Shown here: piece after piece, positions 44,601 to 58,910 of the stretch
Layout: each line of letters begins with the position of its first letter
Position numbering within the stretch: the first letter of the stretch is position 1
Source: Elgaria multicarinata webbii
Lineage: Eukaryota; Chordata; Lepidosauria; Squamata; Anguidae
Length of the DNA stretch: 64,000 bases
NCBI RefSeq assembly: GCF_023053635.1
Contig: NC_086180.1
Span: 782,001 to 846,000 of the forward strand
Reading direction: 5' to 3'
Made by a program: the position numbers and the translations under genes
Notes under the pieces: model-generated
Told to the model about the DNA's origin: nothing
What the model saw: the letters and a program-made list of their open reading frames with translations, nothing else
Database searches by the model: none

Positions 44601-47600
44601 ACAGGTCGCCCAGCAAAACAGACTGGTGGGAGACTCAATGCGAGTCCTCCTTGCAGTTAGTCTCTTTCTCTTTAATCGCCTGCATCAAATACTCCCTTAT
44701 TTTCTCAAGGATATCTGTTTTTATAAACCCTGACTTCAAATTGGGCAGAACTGTGTGCAGACGGTGCTTGTGGGCTTCTTTGTACTGCTGCTCAACCCTT
44801 CAGCCTGTCTACCTTCTCAGCCAGAACTTCAGAAGAGCCCTGATTCTGGATCAGACCAAGGGTCATAGAATCATAGAATCATAGAATAGCAGAGTTGGAA
44901 GGGGCCTACAAGGCCATCGAGTCCAACCCCCTGCCCAATGCAGGAATCCACCCTAAAGCATCCCTGACAGGTGGTTGTCCAGCTGCCTCTTGAATGCCTC
45001 TAGTGTGGGAGAGCCCACAACCTCCCTAGGTAACTGATTCCACCGTTGCACTGCTCTAACAGTTAGGAAGTTTTTCCTGATGTCCAGCCGGAATCTGGCT
45101 TCCTTTAACTTGAGCCTGTTATTCCGTGTCCTGCACTCTGGGAGGATCGAGAAGAGATCCTGGCCCTCCTCTGTGTGACAACCTTTTAAGTATTTGAAGA
45201 CTGCTATCATGTCTCCCCTCAATCTTCTCTTCTCCAGGCTAAACATGCCCAGTTCTTTCAGTCTCTCTTCATAGGGCTTTGTTTCTAGACCTCTGATCAT
45301 CCTGGTTGCCCTCTTCTGAACACGCTCCAGCTTGTCTGCGTCCTTCTTGAATTGTGGAGCCCAGAACTGGACACAATACTCTAGATGAGGCCTAACCAGG
45401 GCCGAATAGAGAGGAACCAGTACCTCACGTGATTTGGAAGCTATACTTCTATTAATGCAGCCCAAAATAGCATTTGCCTTTCTTGCAGCCATATCGCACT
45501 GTTGGCTCATATTCAGCTTGTGATCTACAACAATTCCAAGATCTTTCTCGTTTGTAGTATTGCTGAGCCAAGTGTCCCCCATCTTGTAACTGTGCATTTG
45601 GTTTCTATTCCCTAAATGTAGAACTTGGCATTTATCCCTATTAAATTTCATTCTGTTGTTTTCAGCCCAGCACTCCAGCCTATCAAGATCACTTTGAAGT
45701 TTGTTTCTGTCTTCCAGGGTATTAGCTATCCCACCCAATTTTGTGTCATCTGCAAATTTGATCAGCGATCCCTGCACCTCCTCGTCCAAATCATTAATAA
45801 AAATGTTGAAGAGCACTGGGCCCAGGACTGAGCCCTGCGGCACCCCACTCGTTGCCTCTCCCCAGTTTGAGAAGGTTCCATTGATAAGTACTCTTTGAGT
45901 CCGATTCTGTAGCCAACTGTGAATCCACCTAATAGTTGTTCCATCTAGCCCACTTTTAGCTAGTTTGTTAATCAGAATGTCATGTGGTACTTTGTCAAAA
46001 GCTTTGCTGAAGTCAAGATATATGACATCCACAGCATTCCCACAGTCCACAAGGGAGGTTATCCTATCAAAAAATGAGATCAAATTAGTCTGACAGGATT
46101 TGTTCCTGACAGATCCATGTTGGCTTCTAGTAATCACTGCATTGATTTCAAGGTGTTTACAGACTGACTTCTTTATAATCTGCTCCAGAATTTTCCCAGG
46201 GGTGGATGTCAGACTGACTGGTCTGTAGTTCCCAGGTTCCTCCTTTTTGCCCTTTTTGAAGATAGGGACAACGTTAGCCCTCCTCCAGTCGTCCGGCACC
46301 TCACCCGTCTTCCATCATTTTGCAAAGATAATAGACAAAGGTTCTGAGAGTTCTTCTGCTAGCTCCTTCATTACTCTTGGATGCAGTTCATCGGGCCCTG
46401 GAGATTTAAACTCATTCAAGGAAATTAGGTGTTCTTTGACCATTTGTTTATCAATCTCAAACTGCAATCCTGCCCCCTCAACTTCTGCTTCACTTTTTCC
46501 AGGGGGGTCATAGACCCGCTTTTGGGAGAAGACCGAGGCAAAGTAGGAATTGAGCATTTCAGCCTTTTCTTTGTCATCTGTTATCAATTTGCCATCCTCA
46601 TTAAGCAGTTGAACCACCATTTCTTTCCTCTGTCTTTTACTACTCACGTATCTGAAGAAAGCCTTTTTATTGCTTTTAGCATCCCTCGCTAATCTCAGCT
46701 CATTCACAGCTTTAGCCTTCCTGACGCCATTTCGGCACTTCTGCGCCACTTGTCTGTACTCTTCTTTTGTAGCCTGGCCTTCCTTCCACTTCCTATATGT
46801 ATCCCTTTTTGTTTTCAGGTCGTCTCTAAGCTTTTTGTGGAGCCACATTGGTTTCCTCTGTTGTCTTCTATCTTTTCTCCTTGTTGGAATTGTTTGTAAC
46901 TGTGCCTTTAAAATTTCATTTTTTAAATACTCCCACCCATCCTGCACTCCTTTTCTCATTAGGCTCCCTTGCCACGGGACCTTACTTATCATAGTTCTGA
47001 GTTTATTAAAATCAGCTTTCCTAAAATCCAGAGTACGTGTATGGCTACGCTCGACTTTTGTCTCCTTCATAATCAAGAATTCAAGTATGACGTGGTCACT
47101 TTCCCCCAGAGTTCCCGTAACTGCCACTTTATCCACTAAGTCATCCCTATTGGTCAATAACAAGTCAAGGATTGCCGACCCTCTAGTTCCTTCCACCACT
47201 ATCTAGTCCAGCATTTCGTTCACATACTGGCCAACTTGCTGCCTGTGGGACGCCCATCAGTGGGACGTGACTGCAAGAGCACCCGCCCAGTTGTGTTTCC
47301 CAGCAACTGATGCACATTGATATACTGCCTCTGATACTAAAGGCAGCCTACAGCCTTCAGAACTAGTAGCCATCGATACCCTTTTCTCTCATGAACCCTT
47401 TTAAAGCCATCCAAATTGGTGGCCATCACTACCTCTTATAGTAGCGAATTCCATCGTTTGACTCTGCGCTCGATGAAGACGTCCTTCCTTTTATCTGTCC
47501 TGAGTCTCCCACCAATCAGCTCCATGGGATAATGACCCCTTTGGGTTCTAGTATTATGAGAGGGGGAGAAAAATGCCTCCTTATCCACATTTCCCACACC

Positions 47601-50600
47601 ACGCATAATTTTGTACATCTCTATCAAGTCTCCCCTTTTCTCCAAGCTAAAGAATCTCAGCTGCTGTCACCTTTCCTCATAGGGAAGTTGCTCCAGCCCC
47701 ATGATCCTTTTTGTTGTCCCTTTGTGCACCTTTTCCAACTCTACAATCTAGGAAATAGAAACCAAATGCACAGTTACAAGATGAGGGATACTTGGCTCAG
47801 CAATACTACAAACGAGAAGGATCTTGGAATTGTTGTAGATCACAAGCTGAATATGAGCCAACAGTGCGATATGGCTGCAAGAAAGGCCAATGCTATTTTG
47901 GGCTGCATTAATAGAAGTATAGCTTCCAGATCACGTGAGGTACTGGTTCCTCTCTATTCGGCCCTGGTTAGGCCTCATCTAGAGTATTGCGTCCAGTTCT
48001 GGGCTCCACAATTCAAGAAGGATGCAGACAAGCTGGAGCGTGTTCAGAAGAGGGCAACCAGGATGATCAGGGGTCTGGAAACAAAGCCCTATGAAGAGAG
48101 ACTGAAAGAACTGGGCATGTTTAGCCTGGAGAAGAGAAGATTGAGGGGAGACAGGATAGCACTCTTCAAATACTTGAAAGGTTGTCACACAGAGGAGGGC
48201 CAGGATCTCTTCTCGATCCTCCCAGAGTGCAGGACACAGAATAATGGGCTCAAGTTAAAGGAAGCCAGATTCCAGCTGGACATCAGGAAAAACTTCCCGA
48301 CTGTTAGAGCAGTACGACAATGGAATCAGTTACCTAGGGAGGTTGTGGGCTCTCCCACACAAGAGGCATTCAAGAGGCAGCTGGACAACCCTCTGTCAGG
48401 GATGCTTTAGGGTGGATTCCTACATTGAGCAAGGGGTTGGACTCGGTGGCCTTGGAGGCCCCTTCCAACTCGACTCTTCTAGGATTCTGTGGTCTTCCTA
48501 GTCACCCCATCCCATCCTGCTGGCCCCTCCGTTACACAAAGCAGCCTGGGAGGAAAGGGATGCGCTCTTTCCTTGCCTTTCCCCTTGGCCTCATCCTGTC
48601 AGTATGTGCCCCTGTCAGTCGGTTGGGATCACTCCAATCAAACCGCGTAAAATGTGACATCATGCCAATTTTTTAGTTGTCCCTGATTTTGATCTTTAAG
48701 GCCCTCTGAGGCCAGGGACTGATTCAGTTCAGAACACGAGGTTTCGACCGAGGACTCCTCTCCATGTTGCTTTGTTTCAGGAAATTAGGACTTTGCAAGG
48801 GGCGGCACCTTCTCTCTCTTTGCCACAGGGTGGTAGAACAGCCTTCCTTGGAAGGGGCGGCCATGCTTGCTTCTCCTGAGTTTTATACATTTGTTTATCT
48901 AAAGAATTTTTATCTAGCTGAAAAGGCTCCCAGAGTGGCTTGCAGATCAGTAGAAAAAACCAGAAGCACTGGATTAGTAGCACAACATAAAAGGAAAGAG
49001 GGAGGAGAGAAGCAGCAAATTTAGGCACCAATTCACAAAGTTACAAAGCAATTTCGGGGACCGGCTGGGATGGAAAACATTTCAGAGAGATCCTGTGGAG
49101 TCCAAAGCATCTGGTCTGTCAGCAGGAGCCCTGCTTCCCATCTCCCCGGATGGACTTTATAGAAGTGCAAAGGCCTTTAGTTAGATATGGTTGGCTTTCA
49201 AGTTCTGGTTGTGAATTCGTGTATTGCTAAGGGTTATTTTGTATTGTGCTGCTGCGATTATAGGGGTTTAATTTATCTATTCACAATTCTTATGAGTTGC
49301 CTTCTAAACTGCCTTGAACAGAAAAAAGTGGGTTAGAAATCTATAATAATAAATGGGGGGGGGGGGGCTATGGGAGTGCACCGTGACCGGGACTGTGCTT
49401 AGGGCTGCTACCAGTGGGCGTGGACACACTCGGGCAGGGCAGGCCCAGCTGTTAGGTTTGCTGGAAGGCTTCGCTGCCCCGAGCTAAGGGCTTGTCCCAA
49501 CCCGTGCAGATCTGGCTCCATTTGCCAGTGTATTAAATAAATGAGTATACATTTTAGCACCGATATTATGATTTCATAACAGGGACGAGATAGTATTGTG
49601 GATTATTGTTTAGATGGTGTGTGAAATAACAGGAGAAACACTCAGCACTGCTGTGACTTTCCTCACACCTTTAGCCTCCATGAATTGTATGTCAGGAACC
49701 TAATTTGCAGAGCCTTATTTTGCCCTATAAGTAGCTCTGGAAATACTAATATTTATGGGGGTGAGGCGGTGGATGGGTTTAGCACCATAAACTAGATATA
49801 AAAACACAAAGAACAACACTATTAAAAGCTTGACAGAACAAAACTATGTTCATGGCCCATGTGAAGTACAGTTAAAGGGAGTGCCAGTGTAAATTCCATG
49901 TGTGTGGGGGGGGGATTTCATAATTGGGTGCCACTACAGCAAAGGCCCTGTCTTGAGTCTGCACCAGCCTAGCCTGCCTAGTTGGAGGGGCATATCATTC
50001 AGCCTCAGAGGATGATAGCAACTTACAGGCAGGTTAAACTACAAGTTCAACCACAGCTTTTAAAGCTCAACTAAAAACTTTTCTTTTTCCTAAAGCTTTT
50101 AAAACTTGATGTTGTGCAGACTTCTACTGTTACTTTCTACTGTTAGTTTTTCCCTACCCTGTGCCTGCTTACCCTTCCCTGTACCTGTTTGCATTCTCTT
50201 CCCCTCCTTATTGTTTTACTATGATTTTATTAGATTGTAAGCCTATGCGGCAGGGTCTTGCTATTTACTGTTTTACTCTGTACAGCACCATGTACATTGA
50301 TGGTGCTATATAAATAAATAATAATAATAATAATAATAAAAGTGTGAGTAGGCAAGAGCCAGCATCTTAAGTTGTGCTTGGAAGCCGGTCAGCCTGGCCC
50401 AAGACCAGTGTTACTGGATTTGTGAAACACCTGCTTGAGAAAAGTCTGGCCACGGTGTTTTGCATCAGCTGTGTTTTCCAGACGCTTCTCGAGGGCTGCT
50501 CCACGTAGCGTGCCTTCTAGTAATCCATACAAGAGGTGATAAGGCATGAATCGCTGTGGCCAGTTCCTCTTTCCCCGGGAAAAGGTGCAGCTGACGCACC

Positions 50601-53600
50601 AGCTAACATTGGGCAAAGGCTCTCTTGGCTACAGCCACCCCCTGGCCTTCCAGAATCAGACCTGGAATCCAGAATTTAAGAAAGCCATAAAGACTGATCT
50701 CTTCCGGCAGGCCTACCCAGTTGAATTTTAAGATGCCTTTTTAATGGTGTGCTGCTTTTAATGATGCACTGGTTTTAGACGTTTGAATTAGTTGTATGTA
50801 TTTCGATCCAGAGGGACAGGCGGGTTGTTGTTGTTGTTGTTGTTATTATTATTATTATTGCAGCCCAGGCTGTGTACCTGCCAGATCCTTCAGAGGGAAT
50901 GCTACCCCATCCAGAACCGGTTGTGCTCCCAAGCGTGGGGTGGCTTGTCTATGGATCAGCAGGATTCCTGTCTGATCCTACCTAGATTGTGCCTCAGTTT
51001 GTTCACCCGCATCAGTTTCCTCACTGCAGGACTTCCATTGCCTCCGTGGCTTCAGTTGAAAAGGGGATGGATGGATAGATAGATTGATCGATCGATCGAT
51101 CGATCTCACCAGCGTATTGATGAGGCCCCAACTCCAACTCTCCAGATGACTCCGCCAGGCGGCCCCTTTGAAGCCCTTTCTGGGCCCCGCCTCCTTTATG
51201 CAGCATTCCCTCACCTTCTTGGGACAACGTTTTCTTCTCTGCGGTATCAAACAATGTCTGGGAATGTTGCACTGCAGATGGCTGAGACCTGGCTAACTTT
51301 TGTTCCTTTGCTCCCTCCCTAGACATCAAGCACCAGCATCAGGATGAGTGTGGAAGCGAGCGGCAAGCCCCTGAAAGTGGGCTCTAGAGTGGAAGTCATC
51401 GGGAAGGGGTACCGAGGAACGGTGGCCTACGTGGGTGCCACCTTGTTTGCCACTGGGAAGTGGGTTGGCGTCATCCTGGATGAAGCGAAAGGCAAGAACG
51501 ACGGCACAGTGCAGGGCAGGAAGTATTTCACCTGCGAGGAAAACCATGGCATCTTTGTGAGGCAGTCACAGGTAAGCTTCCTTCTGGGGGCCACGTGGAG
51601 GTGGGGACTCGATGCTTGTAACATCCTGGCCAGGGAAGAAACTCTGCTGAACATGCCAGGTAGGGAAAGTAAGGAGGAAAAGGTCTTTTTCTTTACATCC
51701 CCACAAAACGTTCTGGGGCTGCTGAAATCTCCAAGCCCCTGTGATGCAGGGAGAAAATTGGCCGGGCCCTTGGTTTCTCAGTCTCTGGCCCCTCTCAGGA
51801 CACAGGCTCCTGCTCACGGGCACTCCCATCTCATCTTGGAAGCTTTGGTTGGAGTCTGTTTGCATAATGCAGCATTTGTGGCCGTGGAATAAATAGGCTC
51901 CCCCCCCCCTCCCCGGTCTGGGCCGTGTTTACTTGTGGGCAGCGTGATGCGTCCTTCCTTCCAGTTGTGTTGGGCTGCAGCTTCCATCATTCCCTGCCAG
52001 TGTGGCCAGTCAGTGTAGAGGACACTGAGCTACGTGGACCCACGGTCCGACTCTGGACAGGCAGGTTTCCATGTTCCTGGAGAGGCCGACCATCCTGTCC
52101 TTAACCTGCTGTGTCAATCATAGAATCATAGAATAGTGGAGTTGGAAGGGGCCTACAAGGCAATCGAGTCCAACCCCCTGCTCAAGGCAAGAATCCACCC
52201 TAAAGCATGCCTGACAGGTGGTTGTCCAGCTGCCTCTTGAATGCCTCCAGTGTGTGAGAGCCCACAACCTCCCTAGGTAACTGGTTCCATTGTAGTACTG
52301 CTCTAACAATGAAACCAGTGTCAAGACTTTGAAAGCTCAGGACTAGCCCAGGCCTTTGTCTGTCCTTCTGAACAAGACTGGGGTGATGTCCAGCAGTGTC
52401 CACAGCCAGAGGCTGTAGCAGTGAGCAGAGAGAAGCTGTCTAGGAGAAAGCCCTGAATGACTTTGGGCTGAGTTCCCTCCGGGGCTGCCTCATCCCTTTC
52501 TGTCCTTGCCCGATCCCTGTGATCTTCCGAGGGGGCGCTTCCGAGGGTGCTGCGTGCACCTGGGGTTTTCCTCCAAAGCCCTTGTGGTGAGGGTCTTGAG
52601 TGCTTGCAGAGTTGGTTGTGGGCTCTCCCACCCTAGAGGCCTTCAAGAGGCTGCTGGACAACCATCTGTCAGGGATGCTTTAGGGTGGATTCCTGCATTG
52701 AGCCGGGGTTTGGACTCGATGGCCTTGTAGGCCCCTTCCAGCTCTGCTATTCTATGATGCTATGATTTTATGCTGCAGCACCCACCCTCCGGCCGGCTTT
52801 AGCAGTTGACATTTGAGAGGCCCCACAGTTTTGACATCCAGGCGTCTTCTTAAAACTTTGCAGCGGCTTTCCCTGAAGTGTAACCCAGCCAGCTGTGGTT
52901 TGTGGCACACAGCAGAGTGTCTAGTTTTATTCTGATGAATTTGTATTGCGTTGTTTTTATTGGTGTATTTATGTCAGTGCATTTATGTTCACCACTTTGA
53001 TAAAACGATGTATGAATTTGAAAAACGAATAAATAAAACCAGGGCTTCAGCGCTCATCCCGGCTGCCCCACCCTTCCTGGCGTTTCAGTGTGGCCCTGAG
53101 AATGCAGGCTGGCAGCCGTGGCTTCCTCCTCTGACACGGGATGTCTTGCAGTGGTGGGATGGATCTTCACTTAAGGGTTCTTGAGACGAACGTCCGGGAG
53201 CGCCCAGCGTTGCCTGTGGTGGTGGGCCCATCAGGAGGGCGGCTGTGCGGGTGCCCCGTCTGCTGGGGTCCAGTCCAATTCCAAGTCCAGGGGGTGGCCG
53301 GCCTTGGCGCGCCAAGCATTATGACGCTTGAGGTGCAAAGCCCAAACGGCAGTCCGGACCCCCTCGACGAACACGGGGTGCCATCACCCACTGCTCTTGC
53401 ACAGAAGGACGGCTTCCCTCTCCCGTCCGGCGTGACGCCCGGACCCCCATTCAGGGCAGCTGCCGCTTCGCCTTTGCCCTTGTGGTGCGTGTCCCCTGAC
53501 CTGGACATTGTGCCCTGTGCCAGCCTGGCTGCTGGAGCGCCTCTGTAGCTTATTTCCTCCGATGCCGTTCCGGGGGTGCTTAGAAGGGGCCGTTGCTATG

Positions 53601-56600
53601 GCAAAGCTGCTGCTGGCAATGGGAGTGGGAGGCGGCTGCCTCCGTCGCAGTTTTGTCCAGGTGGCGGAACGTGAAGAAGCAGCAAGACCCGGACTGTGTT
53701 AGCTTGCAAACTGTATACGTGCGTTTTGCTGTAGCCCTATCAACGTCATTTTACGTTTCAGCAATGATAATAGATATAGATCAGCCTTCCTCAACCTGGG
53801 GCGCTCCAGATGTGTTGGACTACAACTCCCAGAATGCCCCAGCCAGCTGGCTGGGGTATTCTGGGAGATGCAGTCCAACACATCTGGAGCACCGCAGGTT
53901 GAGGAAGGCTGATATAGATAGATATATCTCATAAAAAGTATTCTGCCACCCCAGTTTTTGAAATGTATTATGCATTAGTAGTTGTGCGCCTCTCTAAAAC
54001 ATGTCCATGTTTATTTTTGTTGTAGAAGATGGCAATTAGGTTCAAGGCCCCCCACTCATGACTGGATTTGAACCCAGATCTCTTGTGCTGGCTCTTCAGG
54101 GGCCAGGACCTGGTTCCTTTGTGCCCAAGAGCAGAGGTTCAGGCTGAGGCCATCAGCGCTTTTCGCCTGTCCTCCCTTGTCTTCTCCAGTGCCGTCTCTT
54201 CAAGTGCCAACTCCTGCTTTTCGTAAACTGTCCCAAACATACTTGAGATCAGCCTCCCCTTGTCCAGCCCTCCTGAGGGCTTTTGCCATCCGGTCTTTGA
54301 GGCCCACGTGGAGGCCTGTCCATTAGCCTGCGCCGGACGGAGGTCCACTCCTTTGCTTTGTTGGTGCATTCAGTTCTCCGCTGGGGCAGCCATCCACCTG
54401 CTTGGCCTCTAGATCCTGCTGCACCGTAACATTTCTACCTACCTGTGGCTTGGATGAGGCCTCGTGACTCAGCCCCAGCAAAGGCCTCTGCAGTCAGGCT
54501 CTCCGCTCAGAAATGCTCTTGCCCTGTCTTATCACTTAGGGCACTCAGGGGGTATCAAATGGTCTGCCTGACTCTTGTGGATTGTAACCTTCCATTCCTA
54601 AGAGCTTAGAACGTAAGGGCTGCGTCCCCCCTAAGGCTGAATCTGACCAATGGCCTCTGTAGTCTAGCATCCTTTCCACATTGTGGCCAACCAGCTGCCT
54701 GTGGCAAGCTGAACTATACAATAGTTGCCATAGCAAGCCCCTCCAGTGATCTACTGCAAATAAAGAAGGAGTTTGGGCTTGGGTGGGTGAGGAAATGGCC
54801 TCCATTGGTCGTATGATGACTGAGGTATTGTCATCAGATGGATGTGCAGAGCGGGCGAAGGGCCTCCCTTCCAGCATCTGTGGAGCACAGCGCTTCCGGT
54901 AAGGCTTTGCGCATCCAGCAAGGAGCAACACGCTGGGGAAGCTGTTTGCGAGGCCGGAGCCCTGTTCAAGCTGGGCCAAGTGCAGTTTTCACAGGGTGGA
55001 GAACCCACTTTGTGGGCATATTGGGCCTGAAAGGAACTGGATTGTGCTGGTAGGGATGTATTTTCTGTTCTGCTGGGATGGGAGGGAAATGTTTATGTTG
55101 GCCCCTGCCTCAAGAGGAGAGAAATCTCAAGGAAAGCCTTGTTTTTCCTCACTTATGACAACGCCGTGTTCAATTTTATTCAGATCCAGGTTTTCGATGA
55201 TGGCGCAGATACAACATCCCCGGAAACGCCGGAGTCTTCTGCCTCAAAGGTCCCCAAGAGAGGTAGGGGCTTTGTGGTCCTTGGCTTTGCATTGCTTGCT
55301 TGCTAGAGGCCCCTTCTCGCAGCAACCCATGGGGCTCCCAGCCCTGCCTTCCAGAGGGCTCCTGGTTCAGTGCTTTCGCAGGAGAGGCCAAAGGCCTTGC
55401 ACCGTCTTCCCTCGCAATTCCCCAGCCGTATGTTACGACCCTCAGCGTGTGAAATCTGCATGGCGCTGCTTCTGTGGCTGTAGCTCTGGCAGCTCCCGAG
55501 CACTGAGTTCTGCTTTATCTATAGCGACCTGAGCAGGAGAAGCCTTTCAAATGATGGCATGGCAGGAGGAACGACATACGAATGATCTGCCCGTGCCTCT
55601 GCACTGACGTGAACCGATGTGTCAAGGTCCGGAGCGCTGCCGTGTGCTCTGTCCTGGCACGTGGGGAGACTGAGAGTGGGTGAACCGCCCAGAGAGCTTC
55701 AGCTATTGGGCGGTATAAAAATGTAATAAATAAATAAATACTTGGCGCTGGGCAGAGCGCTTGCTGATGCCAGGTATAGTAGGTGGATTTATTAGGAAAC
55801 AGTTTGAGAATGTCAGATGTCTCTGCAAGCTTATCTCCGTAAGAAGTTCCCACGGGATATAGAATCATAGAATCATAGAATGGCAGAGTTGGGAGGGGCC
55901 TACAAGGCCATCGAGTCCAACCCCCTGCTCAAGGCAGGAATCCACCCTAAAGCAGCCCTGACAGATGGCTGTCCAGCTGCCTCTTGAAGGCCTCTAGTGT
56001 GGGAGAGCCCACCACCTCACCAGGCAACTGATTCCATTGTCGTACTCTCTAACAGTCAGGAAATTTTTCTAGCTTGTTTTTCTAGCTTGTTTATCTAGCT
56101 TGCATACTCCCCATTGCGGCCTTGAAGCTGCTGCTTCTCTGGGAACTTCGGAGTGTTTGCAAAGGAAGGGGCTGCTCTTAGAAGTGGGTTGTGCTGTCCC
56201 GCCCTCTTGGCACACATGGGCATGGCTTGCAGGTCAGAGGACCTGTCTGTCAAGTGGCTTTGAATAGGCCTTAAATGCTGGTGTAAAAAGCTTTGCAAGC
56301 TATGTTAGGCATTATAAGAAAAGGAGCTGAGAATAAAACGGCCAGTATCAGACAGCCCTTATACAAATCGATGGTGCAACCACACTTAGAATACTCTGTA
56401 CAGTTCTGGTCAACACACCTAAAAAAAGGATATTATAGAGTTGGAAAAAGGGCAGAAAAGGGCAACTAAAATGGTTAAGGAGCTGGAGCATCTGCCCTCT
56501 GAGGGAAGGTTACATCAACTGGGATTGTTTAGCATGGAGAAAAGGAGGCTGAGGGGAGACATGATGTACAAAATGATGCCTGGTGTGGAGAATGTAGATA

Positions 56601-58874
56601 GGGAAACATTTTTCTCCCTCTTTCAAAATACTAGAACCCAATAGGGTCATCCCATGAAGCTGGTTGGTGGGAGATCCAGGACAAATAAAAGGAAGAACTT
56701 CTTCACACAGCGCATAGTTAAATTCTAGAACTCACTACCACAAGATGTAGTGATGGCCACCCATTTGGATGGCTTGAAAAGAGGGTTAGATAAATTCCAG
56801 GAGGCAAAGGCTATCCATTGCTACTAGCCCTGATGGTTGGGTGCCATCTCCAGTATTCGAGGCAGTAAGCCTGTGTGCACCAGTTGCTGGGGAACATGGG
56901 TGGGAGGGTGGTGTTGCACCATGTCCTGCTTGTTCAACCCTGGCCGATGGCTGGTTGGCCACTGTGTGAACAGAGTGCTGGACGAGACGGACCCCTGGTC
57001 TGATCCAGCATCAGGGCTCTTCTTATGTTCTTATATCCCATGGGAGTAAGCAAGCTAGATTCCGTGGGAACTTCTTACAGAGAAACTGTTTCCTAATAAA
57101 TCTGTCTACTGGGCACAAGGCCAGCCTTGTAGCTATACCTGACCGCTATGGATCTTGCAGTGAGGTGCCCCAAATCCCGAGGAAGCGTGGAAATGGGGAG
57201 AGGCTGTGTCAAATAGCCCCAAGGAGAAACTGATAGAGATACAGTTCTTGCCCTCAGGAGAGATCCAGGAATCTGCAAGATTTCTGCTTGTGCTCCTCAT
57301 TCTCTCTGGCCACCAGCGGCTGAATGTAAATAACAGACAGCTTTAAGAGCTGAAAGTGCTCTGGAGAGAGGACACCACTGGGTCTGCGTGTGATGTGGCC
57401 TTGATGGCTCATAGAATCATAGAATAGCAGAGTTGGAAGGGGTCTACAAGGCCATCGGGTCCAACCCCTTGCTCAAGGCAGGAATGCACCTCAAGGATGC
57501 AGGATGACCACCTTAAGGAGAGGGACAGGAGGAGCGTGATCCTGTGACTGCTTCTTGATCTCTCAGTGGTTTTTGATACCATTGACCACGGCATTCTCCT
57601 GAACCGCCTCCATGAGTTGGCAGTTTGAGGCACTGTTCTACAGTGGCTTGACTCGTACTTGCGGAATCAATTCCAGAGAATAGCATTGGGCGACTGCCTG
57701 AGCCTTGCGGCAGCTGAACTGTGAGGTGCCACATGGCGCCATCCTGCTCCCATCGCTATTTATTGCCTTTATGAAGCCACTGGGAGATGTGGGGCAAGGT
57801 GTCACCAGTATGACAGCCAGCTCTGTTTCTCTGTAATATCTGAATTGGAAGAGGCTGAGCACATTCTGAACCAACGCCTGGATGCAGTTATGGCTTGGAC
57901 GGTGGCCAATAAACTGAAGCGGAATCCCAACAGGACAGTTCCCAGGTCCAGGAATTGAGCTGTTTGCCTGTTCTGAACGGGGCTGTGCTCCCTCTGGAGG
58001 AGCAGGTCCATAGTTTGGGGGTGCTCCTGGATCCATCTTTGTCAGTAGAAGCCTCGGTGGCCCAGAACACCCATTGCCAACCTCCATTGGTACACCAACT
58101 ACACCCATTCCTGTATAGGGCTAGCCTAGCCACGGTCATCCATGCACTGGTAACCTCACAATTAGACTACTGCAATGTGCTCTCTGCGGGGCTACCCTGG
58201 TCTGCGATCCAGCAGCTGCAGCTAGTGCAGAAGGCCTCCGCTAGGGTGCTCACTGGGACACCCAGCTATGCTCACATGACACCTGCGTTAAAAGAACCGC
58301 ACTGGATGCCAGTTAGCTAACGAGCGACGTACAAGGTTATGTTACTGTCCTGCAAAGCCCCAAAACAACTTGGGGCCAGATTACCTAGCAGGCTGTCTTC
58401 CCTCATCATATATGCCCAGGTGACGTTTAAGATCAGCAGAGGAGGCCTGGCCGGTCATTCAGGAACTAATGGAAGTTCACCCTGCCACACCCCAATGTCT
58501 GGCCTTCTCAGTAGCGGCACCCACCCTCTGCAAAACCCTCCCTCGTGCAGTTCAGGAGGCAGTAAACGCTCCATCTTTCAATGTCACCTCCTGGAAACAC
58601 ACCTGTCCACGTAGGGTTTCTCTGGGCTGTAATTAAATTAATCATGTTGCTCCACCTTACTGCTCCTTGTATTGCTTTCATTGTAATTGCAATTATTTTT
58701 AATGTTGTGTTTTAAATGTGATTTCAATATTTTTATGTGAATTGCTTAGGGATTTTGTTATATTTAGTGATATAAAATAATTACAAATGAATATATCTCT
58801 TCGTTGCACATAGATGTACTGAAAGGTTTGTAACAGGAGCTTACAGCTTGTGGACAGTATTCTGAGCTATAAGG

Positions 58875-58910
<36 letters not shown>

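Larger units (their letters stand above)
32082..51322 (+). other. DCTN1: DCTN1 intron 1
   Basis: 19,241 bp with GTAAGT and CTCCCTCCCTAG borders. Much of it is LINE-derived (entries below). Unassigned stretches over 300 bp are 32082-33547, 33899-34584, 34829-35254, 36229-36864, 41861-43419, 43843-44360, 48493-49289 and 49351-50035. In these I see only microsatellites, poly-C/G runs and a CCCTTT short tandem near 33129. Confidence 0.9.
55787..57101. repeat. Inverted repeat enclosing CR1 and L3-like fragments
   Basis: Left arm 55787-55860 and right arm 57033-57101 are inverted copies. They share ATTTATTAGGAAACAGTTT (19 bp), GTAAGAAGTTCCCACGG (17 bp) and GGGATAT, with differing sequence between the blocks. 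Everything between the arms is an inverted CR1 fragment and a direct L3-like end. Confidence 0.8.

Noticed and set aside
46670-47206. 178-codon open frame on +
   Set aside because: Antisense of CR1 ORF2; the minus strand carries the reverse-transcriptase motifs.
53141-53548. 135-codon frame in a GC-rich part of DCTN1 intron 2
   Set aside because: Low-complexity, no splice borders compatible with DCTN1 phases, competing frame on the other strand, no recognised similarity.
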